From Bifidobacterium stellenboschense (GTDB taxonomy: Bacteria; Actinomycetota; Actinomycetes; Actinomycetales; Bifidobacteriaceae): a stretch of DNA of 64,000 nt. This document shows, in pieces, positions 24,207-33,264 of the stretch (within the stretch, counting starts at the first letter, position 1; each line of letters starts with the position of its first letter). The stretch lies in contig NZ_JGZP01000010.1 of the NCBI RefSeq assembly GCF_000741785.1, positions 1 through 64,000 on the forward strand. The letters run 5' to 3'. The notes under the pieces are model-generated. The model saw only the letters and a program-made list of their open reading frames with translations. It did not search any database and was not told the DNA's origin. The position numbers and the translations under genes were made by a program.

Positions 24207-26312
24207 TCACTTCTCGATGGCGATGACCTCGTCGCCGGCCTTGACGTCCACGTCCGTCTTCGGAGTGACCGCCTTGAGCATGGCCGTGTTGAGGACCGTC
24301 ATCAGCGTGGTGGTGCTGTAGCCGGCGGCCTTGACCTTGTCGAAGTCGACGGCGACGAGCGGATCGCCGGCGTTGACGCGATCGCCCTTGGCGACCTTGA
24401 CGTCGAAGCCTTCACCGTTCATCTTGACCGTGTCGATGCCGACGTGCACGAGCACTTCGACGCCGTCGTCGGTCTTGAGGCCGAACGCGTGGCCGGTCTC
24501 GGCGACGGTCTGGAGCACACCGGAGACCGGGGCCTTGACCACGGAGGCGGCGGGCTGGACGCCGACGCCCTCGCCGAGGGCGCGGGAGGCGAACACCGGA
24601 TCGCCGGCGTCGTCGAGGGAGACGACGTGGCCGTCGACCGGGGCGAGCACGGCGGTGGTCGGCGCGGCGTCGACGGCCGGAGCCTCGGCCTTGGTCGCGG
24701 TGGCGGTCGCAGTCGCGGCGGCCGGGGCGGCCTCGACGGCGGCGGCACCGCCCTTGCCGGCCTTGGCCTTGGCGGCGGCGGCGACGCGGGCCTTCACTTC
24801 GGCCTTCTGCTCCGGAGTGCGGTAGTCGAGGGTGATGATGAGGACCATCGAGGTGATGAACGCGGCGGCGATGGACACGGCGTAGACCCACATCTGGTTG
24901 AACACCGGGATGGTGAGCAGCGAGGTGAAGGCGAACGTGGTGGTGGTCACGCCGTGGACGCCGGCGGAGGACGGGAACAGCCAGCCCATGACGGCGATCA
25001 CGACACCGCCGACGCCACAGCCGACGAGCATACGGGAGTAGATGAGCTTGTAGCGCAGGTGGATGCCGTAGAGGGACGGCTCGGAGACGCCACCGAGCAG
25101 GCCGGCAGCGAGGGCGCCGATGGAGGTCTGGCGCATCTGGTCGTCCTTATCACGGATGGAGAGGAACAGCACACCGGCGGTGGCACCGAAGCAGGCGAAG
25201 TTCCACGTACCCATCGGACCCTGGATGAAGTCGTAGCCGAGCGTCTGGATGTTCATGAGCATGAGGGCGTTGAGCGGCCAGTGCAGACCCAGCGGCACGA
25301 GGAACGGGTAGAGCAGCGGGATGGCGATGGCGAAGATGAACGGCGCGTGGGAGTTCATCCAGGACAGGGCGACGCCGACGCCGTTACCGGCCCAGACGCC
25401 CAGCGGTCCGATGATGTAGGCGGTCAGGGCGCCGACGATGATCATCGAGAAGAACGGCAGGAAGACGAGCTGGACGGAGTCCGGGATGATCTTCTTGAGC
25501 CCGTGGTAGACGAGGGCGAGCACGGCGGCCATGAGCAGCGGCACGAAGACCTGTCCGGAGTAATCGGACATCTGCATCGGCAGGCCGAACACGGTGGTGG
25601 TGCACTGCGTGTTGCCCATCACCTTGACGCACTTGACGGCGTCGCCCCACTGCTTCGGATCCTGCAGGGTGGTCATGAACTGCGGGGTCATGAGCATGGC
25701 CATGATGGAGCCGCCCAGCCACGGGTCGACCTTCAGCTTCTTGGACGCGTTGTACGCGATCATGATCGGCAGGAAGTAGAACACGCCCTTCCAGATGGCC
25801 TGGATGAACACGAGGCCGGTGGTGGCGGTGTCGTTCTCGACGAGGCCGAGGGAGATGGCCAGGTTGACGAGCGCGATGATGATGGACGCGCCGAGCAGGA
25901 CGCCCAGGATCGGGCGGAAGGAGTCGGCCAGATACTCGAAGAAGTTGTCGAGCCAGGCGACCTTGCCACGGATGCCCTTCTTGCGTTCCGCGGCCTTGAG
26001 TTCGGCGTTGGACATCTCGCCATCGCCGTCGTCGTCCGGGACGGTGCCGGCGCCGAGGCCCGCCATCTCCGGCAGGTGCATGATCTCGTCGTACACGGAG
26101 GCGACCTGGCCGCCGATGACGACCTGGTAGCGGTCGCCGGACTGCGGCACGCCGCCGAGCACGACCTTGTTGGCGTCGAGGGAGGCCTGGTCGACCTTGC
26201 CCCCGTCCTTGAGTTCGAAACGCAGTCGAGTGGCGCAGTGCGTCAACGACTTGACGTTGGCGGCACCACCGACGGCGGTGATGATCGCCTTGACATCGTC
26301 CTGATGCGACAT
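24207..26312 (-). CDS. PTS sugar permease EIIBCA (glucose/beta-glucoside superfamily)
   Basis: A 701-residue membrane protein that imports and phosphorylates a sugar using PEP via HPr. Domain order is B-C-A. The EIIB phospho-Cys is Cys26 in SLTHCATRLRFEL. The EIIC domain (~110-465) has about ten helices and includes LGVLLGASIIIALVN and the substrate-loop region SEPSLYGIHLRY. After an Ala/Lys-rich linker, EIIA contains LAPVDGHVVSL and the phospho-His in VEVLVHVGIDTV (His623). B-C-A order plus a BglG-type regulator points to the beta-glucoside subfamily, but glucose is also possible. ATG 26312 is preceded by GGAGAA; three in-frame ATGs lie close together. Confidence 0.93.
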   Translation of the reverse strand: MSHQDDVKAIITAVGGAANVKSLTHCATRLRFELKDGGKVDQASLDANKVVLGGVPQSGDRYQVVIGGQVASVYDEIMHLPEMAGLGAGTVPDDDGDGEMSNAELKAAERKKGIRGKVAWLDNFFEYLADSFRPILGVLLGASIIIALVNLAISLGLVENDTATTGLVFIQAIWKGVFYFLPIMIAYNASKKLKVDPWLGGSIMAMLMTPQFMTTLQDPKQWGDAVKCVKVMGNTQCTTTVFGLPMQMSDYSGQVFVPLLMAAVLALVYHGLKKIIPDSVQLVFLPFFSMIIVGALTAYIIGPLGVWAGNGVGVALSWMNSHAPFIFAIAIPLLYPFLVPLGLHWPLNALMLMNIQTLGYDFIQGPMGTWNFACFGATAGVLFLSIRDKDDQMRQTSIGALAAGLLGGVSEPSLYGIHLRYKLIYSRMLVGCGVGGVVIAVMGWLFPSSAGVHGVTTTTFAFTSLLTIPVFNQMWVYAVSIAAAFITSMVLIITLDYRTPEQKAEVKARVAAAAKAKAGKGGAAAVEAAPAAATATATATKAEAPAVDAAPTTAVLAPVDGHVVSLDDAGDPVFASRALGEGVGVQPAASVVKAPVSGVLQTVAETGHAFGLKTDDGVEVLVHVGIDTVKMNGEGFDVKVAKGDRVNAGDPLVAVDFDKVKAAGYSTTTLMTVLNTAMLKAVTPKTDVDVKAGDEVIAIEK

Positions 26313-26385
26313 CGTGTTCTCCATTTCCTTCATTCCATATGTCGCAGTTCCCCCACGTGTCAGGTCGGCATTGGCCCAGACAACG

Positions 26386-26472
26386 AAAAAGACCTGGGGC
26401 AAGAGTCTGACCGTAGGGGATATGCGCCTTGTGGGCGACCGTCCCTATGGTTTGGCTCACGCCTCAGGTCTT
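26386..26472 (-). terminator. Leader terminator controlled by the antiterminator protein
   Basis: On the minus strand AAGACCTGAGGC (26472-26461) pairs with GCCCCAGGTCTT (26400-26389), followed by TTTTT. A 60-nt internal region carries its own stems. The 5' arm overlaps the antiterminator site, so only one of the two structures can form. Confidence 0.85.
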
Positions 26473-26497
26473 GCCTCGAAATCTTGAGTAGCAACCC
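26467..26497 (-). promoter_or_regulatory. Ribonucleic antiterminator (RAT) site of the PTS gene
   Basis: The minus strand reads GGGTTGCTACTCAAG, then ATTTCGAGGCAAGACC. This follows the sacB/bgl RAT layout (GGxTTGTxACTG...GCAGGCAAxACC) closely, with symmetrical bulges. Its last bases are the start of the terminator stem, which is the classic LicT/SacT/BglG arrangement. Confidence 0.85.
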
Positions 26498-26521
26498 TGC
26501 TAAGGAAACTGACAGTGCGTC

Positions 26522-26550
26522 ACTATAACAGAACGGTAACAATCGTGCAA
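26522..26550 (-). promoter_or_regulatory. Promoter of the PTS gene
   Basis: TTGCAC (26550-26545), a 17-bp spacer and TATAGT (26527-26522). Transcription should start a few nucleotides downstream and run through the RAT site. Confidence 0.75.
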
Positions 26551-26780
26551 ACCTTTTCACGCTCACGACGTGTCGCCAGTAATTCCAAGGGTTTTCGCAA
26601 AAGTCATTTCCGGAATCGGCGTGCATCGGGCGAGAGAATCGTGAGGTCGGACGCGCTGGACCGTCCGCGCCGCGCCCACGGGACGACCGCGCGGACATCC
26701 GTCGGGGATTCATCCGACGTTCACACACATTTCAGAACAATTAATCACAGAACATAACGTGTTGCGCGGCCCCGTCGCCG

Positions 26781-26786
26781 TACAAT
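26781..26786 (+). promoter_or_regulatory. -10 element of pgm (leaderless start)
   Basis: TACAAT followed by 7 nt (GGGATTC) and ATG 26794. No Shine-Dalgarno is possible in that space. Confidence 0.55.
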
Positions 26787-26793
26787 GGGATTC

Positions 26794-28470
26794 ATGGTAG
26801 CAAACAATGCGGGCAAGCCCGCCACCCCAGAAGATCTGATCAACGTCGATGAGGTCATCGGCAAGTACTATGACCTCGTCCCCGACCCGTCCGTTCCGGA
26901 ACAGCGTGTCATCTTCGGCACCTCCGGCCACCGCGGATCGTCCCTGAAGACCTCGTTCAACGAGGCCCACATCGTCGCCATCTCCCAGGCCATCGCCGAA
27001 TACCGCAAGAAGGCCGGCGTCACCGGCCCGCTGTACCTCGGCTCCGACACGCACGCGCTGTCCGGCCCGGCCAAGAAGACCGCGATCGAGGTGCTCGTCG
27101 CCAACGGCGTGCACGTGCGCATCGACTCCCGCGACGACTTCGTGCCCACCCCGGTCGTCTCCCAGGCGATCCTGACCCACAACCGCGCCGCCGACGGCAC
27201 CCAGCGCTTCGAAGGCGAAGGCCTGGCCGACGGCATCGTCGTCACCCCGTCCCACAACCCGCCGACCGACGGCGGCTTCAAGTACGATCCCGTCACCGGC
27301 GGCCCCGCCCCGGCCGACGTGACCAACGCGATCGCCGCCCGCGCCAACGAGCTGCTCGGCGACTACAAGAACGTCAAGCGCGTGCCCTACGAGGAGGCCG
27401 TCAAGTCCGAGTACGTCGAGGGCTTCGACTTCCGCGAGCACTACGTGGCCGACCTCGGCAACGTCATCGACTTCGACGTGATCCGCAACTCCGGCGTGCG
27501 TCTCGGCATCGATCCGCTCGGCGGCGCGTCCGTCAACTACTGGCCGCTCATCAACGAGAAGTACGGTCTGAACATCGGCGTGGTCCGCCCGGAGGTCGAC
27601 CCGACCTGGCGCTTCATGACGATTGACCACGACGGCAAGATCCGCATGGACCCGTCCTCGCCGTACGCGATGAAGGGCCTCGTCGACCAGCTCAACGCCG
27701 GCGCGTGGGACAAGTACGATCTGGTCGGCGGCACCGACCCGGACGCCGATCGCCACGGCATCGTCTGCCCCGACTGGGGTGTGATGAACCCGAACCACTA
27801 CATCGCCGTGTGCGTCGAGTACCTGTTCGGCGGCAACCGTCCGGGCTGGCCGAAGGGCGCCGCCGTCGGCAAGACCCTCGTCTCCTCCTCCCTGATCGAC
27901 CGCGTGGCCGCGTCGATCGGCGCGAAGGTGCTCGAGGTGCCCGTCGGCTTCAAGTGGTTCGTCGACCCGCTGTTCTCCGGCGAGGTCGCGTTCGGCGGCG
28001 AGGAGAGCTCCGGCATGAGCTTCCTGCGCCGCGACGGCCGCGTGTGGACCACCGACAAGGATGGCCTGATCCCCGACCTGCTAGCCGCCGAGATCACCGC
28101 GAAGACCGGCAAGAACCCGGCCGAGCTGCACAAGGACCAGGTGGCCCGCTTCGGCGAGTCCTGGTACAAGCGCGTCGACACCCCGACCACGCTCGAGCAG
28201 AAGCAGAAGTTCGCCTCCCTGTCCGGCGACGACGTGACCGCCACGCAGCTCGCCGGCGAGGACATCACCGCCAAACTGACCGAGGCGCCGGGCAACCACG
28301 CCAAGATCGGCGGTCTCAAAGTCACCACGAAGGACAACTGGTTCGCCGCCCGTCCTTCCGGCACCGAGAACATCTACAAGGTGTACGCCGAGTCCTTCGA
28401 GAGTCCCGAGGCCCTCGACAAGGTGCTCGCGGAAGCCTCCGAGGTCGTCGACAAGGCCCTCGGCGAGTGA
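26794..28470 (+). CDS. pgm: Phosphoglucomutase, alpha-D-glucose-specific (Pgm)
   Basis: A 558-residue cytoplasmic enzyme that interconverts glucose-1-phosphate and glucose-6-phosphate, linking PTS sugar uptake, glycogen and nucleotide-sugar synthesis. Four alpha-phosphohexomutase domains are recognisable: [10 protein letters not shown] near the N-terminus, the phospho-Ser loop [13 protein letters not shown] (Ser153), the metal loop [10 protein letters not shown], the sugar-specificity loop [15 protein letters not shown], and the phosphate loop [15 protein letters not shown] at the C-terminus. All key residues are present. The frame allows an ATG three codons earlier, but that ATG lies within the -10 box. 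It is divergent from the sugar permease, a plausible functional pairing. Confidence 0.96.
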   Translation: MVANNAGKPATPEDLINVDEVIGKYYDLVPDPSVPEQRVIFGTSGHRGSSLKTSFNEAHIVAISQAIAEYRKKAGVTGPLYLGSDTHALSGPAKKTAIEVLVANGVHVRIDSRDDFVPTPVVSQAILTHNRAADGTQRFEGEGLADGIVVTPSHNPPTDGGFKYDPVTGGPAPADVTNAIAARANELLGDYKNVKRVPYEEAVKSEYVEGFDFREHYVADLGNVIDFDVIRNSGVRLGIDPLGGASVNYWPLINEKYGLNIGVVRPEVDPTWRFMTIDHDGKIRMDPSSPYAMKGLVDQLNAGAWDKYDLVGGTDPDADRHGIVCPDWGVMNPNHYIAVCVEYLFGGNRPGWPKGAAVGKTLVSSSLIDRVAASIGAKVLEVPVGFKWFVDPLFSGEVAFGGEESSGMSFLRRDGRVWTTDKDGLIPDLLAAEITAKTGKNPAELHKDQVARFGESWYKRVDTPTTLEQKQKFASLSGDDVTATQLAGEDITAKLTEAPGNHAKIGGLKVTTKDNWFAARPSGTENIYKVYAESFESPEALDKVLAEASEVVDKALGE

Positions 28471-28507
28471 CATCGCCTAGGCCCTGCTGACGAAGCCTGC
28501 CCGATAC

Positions 28508-28550
28508 CGAAGGCGCCCGAATCCCCGCTCATGGGGATTCGGGCGCCTTC
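28508..28550 (+). terminator. Terminator of pgm
   Basis: A 19-bp perfect stem, CGAAGGCGCCCGAATCCCC paired with its complement around a 5-6-nt loop, followed by TCTT. It lies 38 nt after the stop codon. Confidence 0.8.
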
Positions 28551-28617
28551 GTCTTGCGGCGCCGCGCCTCGGCGGGCACCCCCGGCGGGCACCCATCCGC
28601 TTCGGCAATCCTATTTC

Positions 28618-28663
28618 AACAACTTCCCGAAATGTAAATAAGTTGTTCATTATTTAGACAACT
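28618..28663. promoter_or_regulatory. AT-rich region with repeated ACAACT sites before the surface-protein gene
   Basis: AACAACTT (28618-28625) and AAGTTGTT (28640-28647) form an inverted repeat, and a third ACAACT follows at 28658-28663. The surrounding 50 bp is the most AT-rich DNA in this part. The rest of the 318-bp gap (28471-28788) holds only the pgm terminator and the leader. It is probably the promoter/operator of the following gene. Confidence 0.5.
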
Positions 28664-28788
28664 ACCCTCCCCCTGAGCCATCGCCGCCTTACACTGCCCC
28701 TTACAGGGGCAACAAAGCCTCCATATAGGGATTCAACACACGGGACGACCCGACCGGCTCCCCCGAATCCCACAGGAAAGGACCACTT

Positions 28789-31773
28789 TTGGCATCTCAG
28801 GAGAAGAAAGACAGGGCGCGCGTCATTCGAGCCGCCATATGCGCCGTGGCCGCCTCGGCCACACTGATGGCGGTCGGCATCGCGCCGGCGTCCGCCACCC
28901 CCTCCAGCGCTTCCGTCAACGCGGATAAGACGCTGACTCTGCCGGTTCAGTTCATCGACTACAACAAAGACAACCTGCTGTTCGAATACGCGATGGGCGC
29001 CGGTACCGGCGCCAACGATCTCTCGTTCAACAACGGCAAGAACGGCACAGCGAGGAAAGGCCTCGTCAACAAGACGCTCGGCAAGAACGGCATGCCGCAG
29101 TACAACAAGGCCGCCGTCGAGCAGATCGCGAAGGGCATCGACACGGAGCTGGGACGCGCGGACGCAACCGCGATTCCGGCCGAGCCCACCCAGCGCACCT
29201 TGTTCCAGCGCCTGCTCAACCAGTTCGTGACGGTCCCGGCCACCACGACCACCGTGCTCAACCCGAACACCCCCGGTGCCGACAACGCCGGCGCGTTCAC
29301 CAACTGGAACTGCGGCACGGGCTCGCAGGTCGTCGGTGATACCTGCATGACCCCCGACGGCACCACCGCCCCGTCCGTCGACACCCTGTGGCAGCAGGAC
29401 GGCAACGGCGTCTACGGCTACAACACGGCCTCCACGCTCACCAGCAGCAAGTTCACGGTCACGCCGAACACCGAATACAAGCTCACCTTCTGGGCCGACA
29501 ACGGCGGCGCCACCGCGGCCGGCATGAACGTCGCCATCAAGGACGGCAAGGGCAACGCCATCAAGGCGTACAACGCCGCTCCCGCCGACGCCAACCGCAC
29601 CGAGCGCGCCAACGTCGCGAAGGACGCCACCGGCTGGCAGGACTTCTACTTCAACAGCGGTGATGCCGCGGCCATCACGCTCGCGCTGACCCCGAGCGCC
29701 GACGCGAAGACCGTGCGCGTCGCCGGCGCTCAGCTCGCCCCCGCGGGCGACGACAACGCGTATAACACCCCGGCCTACACCAGCATGCTCGGCGACGGCA
29801 CGGACTACTTCTACACTGGCAAGACGGACGCCACCGGCACCACGAGCTTCGGCAAGTGGATCGTCTCCGGCGCAGGCAAGGACATCGAATACGCCGCGGG
29901 CAAGGCCTCCAAGGTCACCGGCACCATGACGTGGTCCCAGGACGGCGACAGCGTGCGCAGCGTGGCCGGCACGGCCGTCAGCCCGCTGACCCGTACCATC
30001 ACCGGACTCAAGGCCGGCGAGACGTACACGGTCTCCTACGCGCGCGGCTTCAACGGTACGGCCTACGCCGGCATCAAGGCGACCGACGCGAGCGGCAAGG
30101 CGATCACGCTCACGGTTCCGGAAACCGATGAGAACAAGGGCCACAACACGGTCGACCAGATCGACCCGGCGGTTCCCAAGAACGACGACAACGGCGAATT
30201 CGGCACCTTCGACGTCACCGCGCCGAAGGACGGCAGCGTGACGCTCGCCATCCTCGCCGGCGACGACACGAGCCTGCAATACCGTGCGGGCGGCATCACG
30301 ATCAAGCCGAAGCACAACACGCTGAAGTCCCAGACGTATGATGACGCCGTCAAGTCCGTCGATCTTACGAAGAAGATCGACCTCTCCTCGGACAGCACGG
30401 ACAACGGCATCGGCTACTTCCAGAGCCCGATGGCGTACGCCTACTACATGCTCAACAACCTGTTCACCGGCAACACCGGCACGCCGTACAACGGCTACAA
30501 GAACATGGTCCTCGCCTACGACGGCTCCAAGTCGGCGCACGGCCAGCAGATCGACAAGTACACCTTCGCCGCGAATACGAGCGTCGAGGGCGACGTCACC
30601 TACCAGCCGGGAACGCAGGACGCCCCGGGCAGCGTCACGTACGATCCGACCAAGACGAAGAGCGAGACCGACGGCAACTTCGGCTTCTTCCCGCTCGACG
30701 GCATCGACGGCGGCGAGATGACCGAAGGCAACATCGGCATCCGCGACAAGGACAACAAGCCTGTTCTCGACAAGGATGGGAAGAACGTCTACGTCAAGAA
30801 GCAACACAACTACCACTACGCCATGAAGAGCAACGGCGTCTTCACCTACCACAAGGGCGCCGGCCAGTTCTTCGACTTCACCGGCGACGACGACGTGTAC
30901 CTGTTCGTCAACAACAAGCTCGCCATCGACCTCGGCGGCGCGCATACGGCGGACAGCGAGAGCGTCGACCTCGACAAGCAGGCGGACTCCCTCGGACTGA
31001 AGGACGGCAAGACCTACCGGTTCGACTTCTTCTACATGGAACGCCACACCGACGAGGCCGACATCAAGGTGACGACGAACCTCGACGTCACCGCGCTCTC
31101 CTCCGACTACACGCTGCTGATCTCCAACGTGCTCAACGGCAAGGCGATGAACGACGGCGACTACCAGTTCACCGTCAAGCCCGCCGACACGGACGCGCAG
31201 GGCAATGCCATCTCCGCGGACGCCCGCGAAAAGGCCGCCAAGATGCTCGGTCTTGATACCGCCGACCTCGACAACGGCGAGACCTATGACTCGCCCAAGA
31301 GCGAGTCCGGCCGCACCGTCAACCTGGCGGAGCCGCTCACCCTGAAGTTCACTCCGGAGGATGCCGGCACCTACGTGTACGACATCGCCGAATCGCACGT
31401 CCCCGGTGACGCCGCGGCCGGATACACCAACGACAGCGCCACGAAGAAGGTCGTCATCACGGTCACGAAGGACGACACGTCCAGCACCGGTTTCACGGTC
31501 GTCACGACCGTCGATGGCAAGGAACTGGAATCCGAGAACGGCGTTCCGCCGATCATCAGCTTCGTCAACAGCTGGAAGGACCCCTCCAAGCCGTCCCAGC
31601 CGACGAACCCGACGAACCCGGCCACGCCGAAGCATGACGGCGGCACCACCAACAACGGCCAGCCGAAGAACGTGCTCTCAAGCACCGGTTCCTCCGTCCT
31701 CTTCGCCGTCGTGGCGTGCATGATCCTCGCCGGAGCGGGCATCCTCGCACTTGCCGCCCGCAAGCGCGACTAA
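28789..31773 (+). CDS. Sortase-anchored fibro-slime/pilin-like surface protein
   Basis: A 994-residue secreted protein. The start is TTG 28789, chosen because AGGAAAGGA lies 6 nt upstream and no ATG is available before the signal peptide (hydrophobic core AAICAVAASATLMAVG, cut near ASA). The middle (~200-560) has carbohydrate-binding-like beta modules. A fibro-slime domain (~680-770) includes FFDFTGDDDVYLFVNNKLA and YRFDFFYMERHTDEADI. A Spy0128-type isopeptide pilin domain follows (~770-925; DYQFTV, AGTYVYDI, FVNSW). The end is a Pro/Thr/Asn linker, LSSTG (~963), a helix and RKRD. It is likely an adhesin or pilus tip/shaft protein. No sortase gene is near. Confidence 0.82.
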   Translation: MASQEKKDRARVIRAAICAVAASATLMAVGIAPASATPSSASVNADKTLTLPVQFIDYNKDNLLFEYAMGAGTGANDLSFNNGKNGTARKGLVNKTLGKNGMPQYNKAAVEQIAKGIDTELGRADATAIPAEPTQRTLFQRLLNQFVTVPATTTTVLNPNTPGADNAGAFTNWNCGTGSQVVGDTCMTPDGTTAPSVDTLWQQDGNGVYGYNTASTLTSSKFTVTPNTEYKLTFWADNGGATAAGMNVAIKDGKGNAIKAYNAAPADANRTERANVAKDATGWQDFYFNSGDAAAITLALTPSADAKTVRVAGAQLAPAGDDNAYNTPAYTSMLGDGTDYFYTGKTDATGTTSFGKWIVSGAGKDIEYAAGKASKVTGTMTWSQDGDSVRSVAGTAVSPLTRTITGLKAGETYTVSYARGFNGTAYAGIKATDASGKAITLTVPETDENKGHNTVDQIDPAVPKNDDNGEFGTFDVTAPKDGSVTLAILAGDDTSLQYRAGGITIKPKHNTLKSQTYDDAVKSVDLTKKIDLSSDSTDNGIGYFQSPMAYAYYMLNNLFTGNTGTPYNGYKNMVLAYDGSKSAHGQQIDKYTFAANTSVEGDVTYQPGTQDAPGSVTYDPTKTKSETDGNFGFFPLDGIDGGEMTEGNIGIRDKDNKPVLDKDGKNVYVKKQHNYHYAMKSNGVFTYHKGAGQFFDFTGDDDVYLFVNNKLAIDLGGAHTADSESVDLDKQADSLGLKDGKTYRFDFFYMERHTDEADIKVTTNLDVTALSSDYTLLISNVLNGKAMNDGDYQFTVKPADTDAQGNAISADAREKAAKMLGLDTADLDNGETYDSPKSESGRTVNLAEPLTLKFTPEDAGTYVYDIAESHVPGDAAAGYTNDSATKKVVITVTKDDTSSTGFTVVTTVDGKELESENGVPPIISFVNSWKDPSKPSQPTNPTNPATPKHDGGTTNNGQPKNVLSSTGSSVLFAVVACMILAGAGILALAARKRD

Positions 31774-31813
31774 GTTCCGGCCGGATACGCCCCTGTTTGA
31801 TGGGGCCCGGTAA

Positions 31814-31855
31814 CGAAGGCGGGTGAATCCCTACCACGGGATTCACCCGCCTTCG
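31814..31855. terminator. Bidirectional terminator hairpin
   Basis: CGAAGGCGGGTGAATCCC pairs perfectly with its complement around TACCAC. It separates the surface-protein gene from the convergent haem-type operon and overlaps the last 13 bp of the latter's final gene. It resembles the pgm terminator in sequence. Confidence 0.75.
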
Positions 31856-33264
31856 TCGCATCTGTCGAGCTCGGCGGCGGCGTCGAGGCCGAGACGGTGG
31901 CGGATGAGACACCCGGTTGCCAGTGGCAATGCGGAGGCGACGGCCACCGCACCGGAACCGACCGCGATGGTCTTCGCGTTGTCGGCGATGAGCGGCACGT
32001 CATCCCCCACGCCGGCAGCACCGGCATCGGCACCCGTCGAACCGTCATCCGCCGTATCCGCATCGCCCGCACCGGCGGAATCCGAGCTCGCATCCGCGCT
32101 GGTACCCGTTCCCGCGGTACCGGCCCCCGTGCCGGCCTTCGCGGCACCCGCACCACCCGACGTGGCCACGCCGCTCCCGGAACCCGTACCCGCACCGGTT
32201 CCCGTACCGCCGCCCGGGCTTCCCTCCCCCGCATCCACGACATACGACGCGTCGTACTGCACGTACAGCGGCAGCGTCGGTTTCGCGAAGTCACGTGCGC
32301 TGCCCGACGTATACCAGTAGGCGGACTGGCCGGTCCCCATTTGGAAGTCGACGAACGACTGCGGGAAGGCGCCCCAGTAGGCCTCGTTAACCGCATCCTT
32401 GCCGGCCTGCGAACCGTGGTCGCCGCTCGCGTTCACCGCGACGCCGAGATAGTCGGGCGTCGCGGTGAACCCGTGGTCGTCGAGCGCTTTCGCGACGTCC
32501 ACCGCATTGCCGCCGGTGAAGTCGGCGAGGTGGATCTCCTGTGGTTCGAGCGTGAGCCACTTGCTCGCGTCGTTCATGTCCGCGCCGTAGCCGCTCGCGG
32601 TGGCGGTGAGCGCGCCGGTGCCGTCCGCGGCGAGCGTGAGCGTCGGATCGGTGACGGACCAGTAGGTCATGCCGCCGTAGTAGGCGACCGTCCACGAGCC
32701 TTTCCAGCTGACGGTCGTCGTGCCATCCGACTTCACCGTGCCGGTGCCGCCGGAGACCACGACCTGCGATTCGGTGTTGATCGACCGGCCGTCCGCGCGT
32801 TTGCCCATCGTCACGTTCGCGCCGTCGCGCGTGAGGCATTTCGACGCCCAGGTCGCCTCGGTCCATTCGCCGTTCGCGTCGGGCTTTTGGATGCTCACGT
32901 TCCCGTCGTTCGCCGTGTAGAGGCTTTCATCCCAGGTCTTCGAGCCGCCCGTGTCCGCGGCGACTCCCGCGGAGAGGAAGTTGCAGCCGCCGTAGAACGC
33001 GGCCGAATTGGTCTCGTCGTTCATGCCCCAGCGCAGCGTCACGTCGGCGAGTGTCGTGGCGTCCCCGTCATCGCCGGTATCACCATCGCCGGTATCGCCG
33101 TCTCCGGAGCCGTCCGCATTGTCAGTACCGTCCGCGCCGTCCGCGGCAGCCGTCGCGCCGTCCGCGGCGAACGCGGGCGCGACGACGGCCACCGAGCCGG
33201 CGCACACGGTCAGCGCCGCGGCGAACGCGCACAGCGTCCTCAATATCATGCGCCACACGTCCAT
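31843..33264 (-). CDS. HtaA-like haem-binding domain protein, membrane-anchored (second in operon)
   Basis: A 473-residue exported protein with a signal peptide (cut near AFA) and an acidic Gly/Asp-rich spacer. One HtaA-type beta domain (~75-290) contains VTLRWGMNDETN, FYGGCNFLSAG, GNVSIQK and WTVAYYGGMTYWS. A Gly/Ala/Thr-rich stalk, one membrane helix (AVGSGAVAVASALPLATG) and a short cytoplasmic tail follow. HtaA domains bind haem in Corynebacterium. Cys94 and Cys143 could form a disulfide. AGGAGG precedes the ATG by 8 nt, and the ATG overlaps the previous stop (TGATG). The start could also be GTG 33267. It is the last gene of the six-gene operon, comparable to htaB of corynebacteria by position. 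Confidence 0.78.
   Translation of the reverse strand: MDVWRMILRTLCAFAAALTVCAGSVAVVAPAFAADGATAAADGADGTDNADGSGDGDTGDGDTGDDGDATTLADVTLRWGMNDETNSAAFYGGCNFLSAGVAADTGGSKTWDESLYTANDGNVSIQKPDANGEWTEATWASKCLTRDGANVTMGKRADGRSINTESQVVVSGGTGTVKSDGTTTVSWKGSWTVAYYGGMTYWSVTDPTLTLAADGTGALTATASGYGADMNDASKWLTLEPQEIHLADFTGGNAVDVAKALDDHGFTATPDYLGVAVNASGDHGSQAGKDAVNEAYWGAFPQSFVDFQMGTGQSAYWYTSGSARDFAKPTLPLYVQYDASYVVDAGEGSPGGGTGTGAGTGSGSGVATSGGAGAAKAGTGAGTAGTGTSADASSDSAGAGDADTADDGSTGADAGAAGVGDDVPLIADNAKTIAVGSGAVAVASALPLATGCLIRHRLGLDAAAELDRCDEGG

Larger units (their letters stand above)
26313..26793. other. 481-bp divergent regulatory region between the PTS gene and pgm
   Basis: It contains the RAT/terminator leader and promoter of the PTS gene and, on the other side, the pgm -10 box. 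The DNA between about 26510 and 26760 is clearly lower in GC than the surroundings. No further gene was seen. Confidence 0.7.

Noticed and set aside
24171-26528. 785-residue open frame antisense to the PTS permease
   Set aside because: His/Asp/Gly-rich antisense shadow without motifs; it also spans the RAT/terminator leader.
28654-31635. 993-residue open frame antisense to the pilin-like gene
   Set aside because: Val/Arg/Gly/Asp-rich shadow; the opposite frame has a signal peptide, known domains and a sorting signal.
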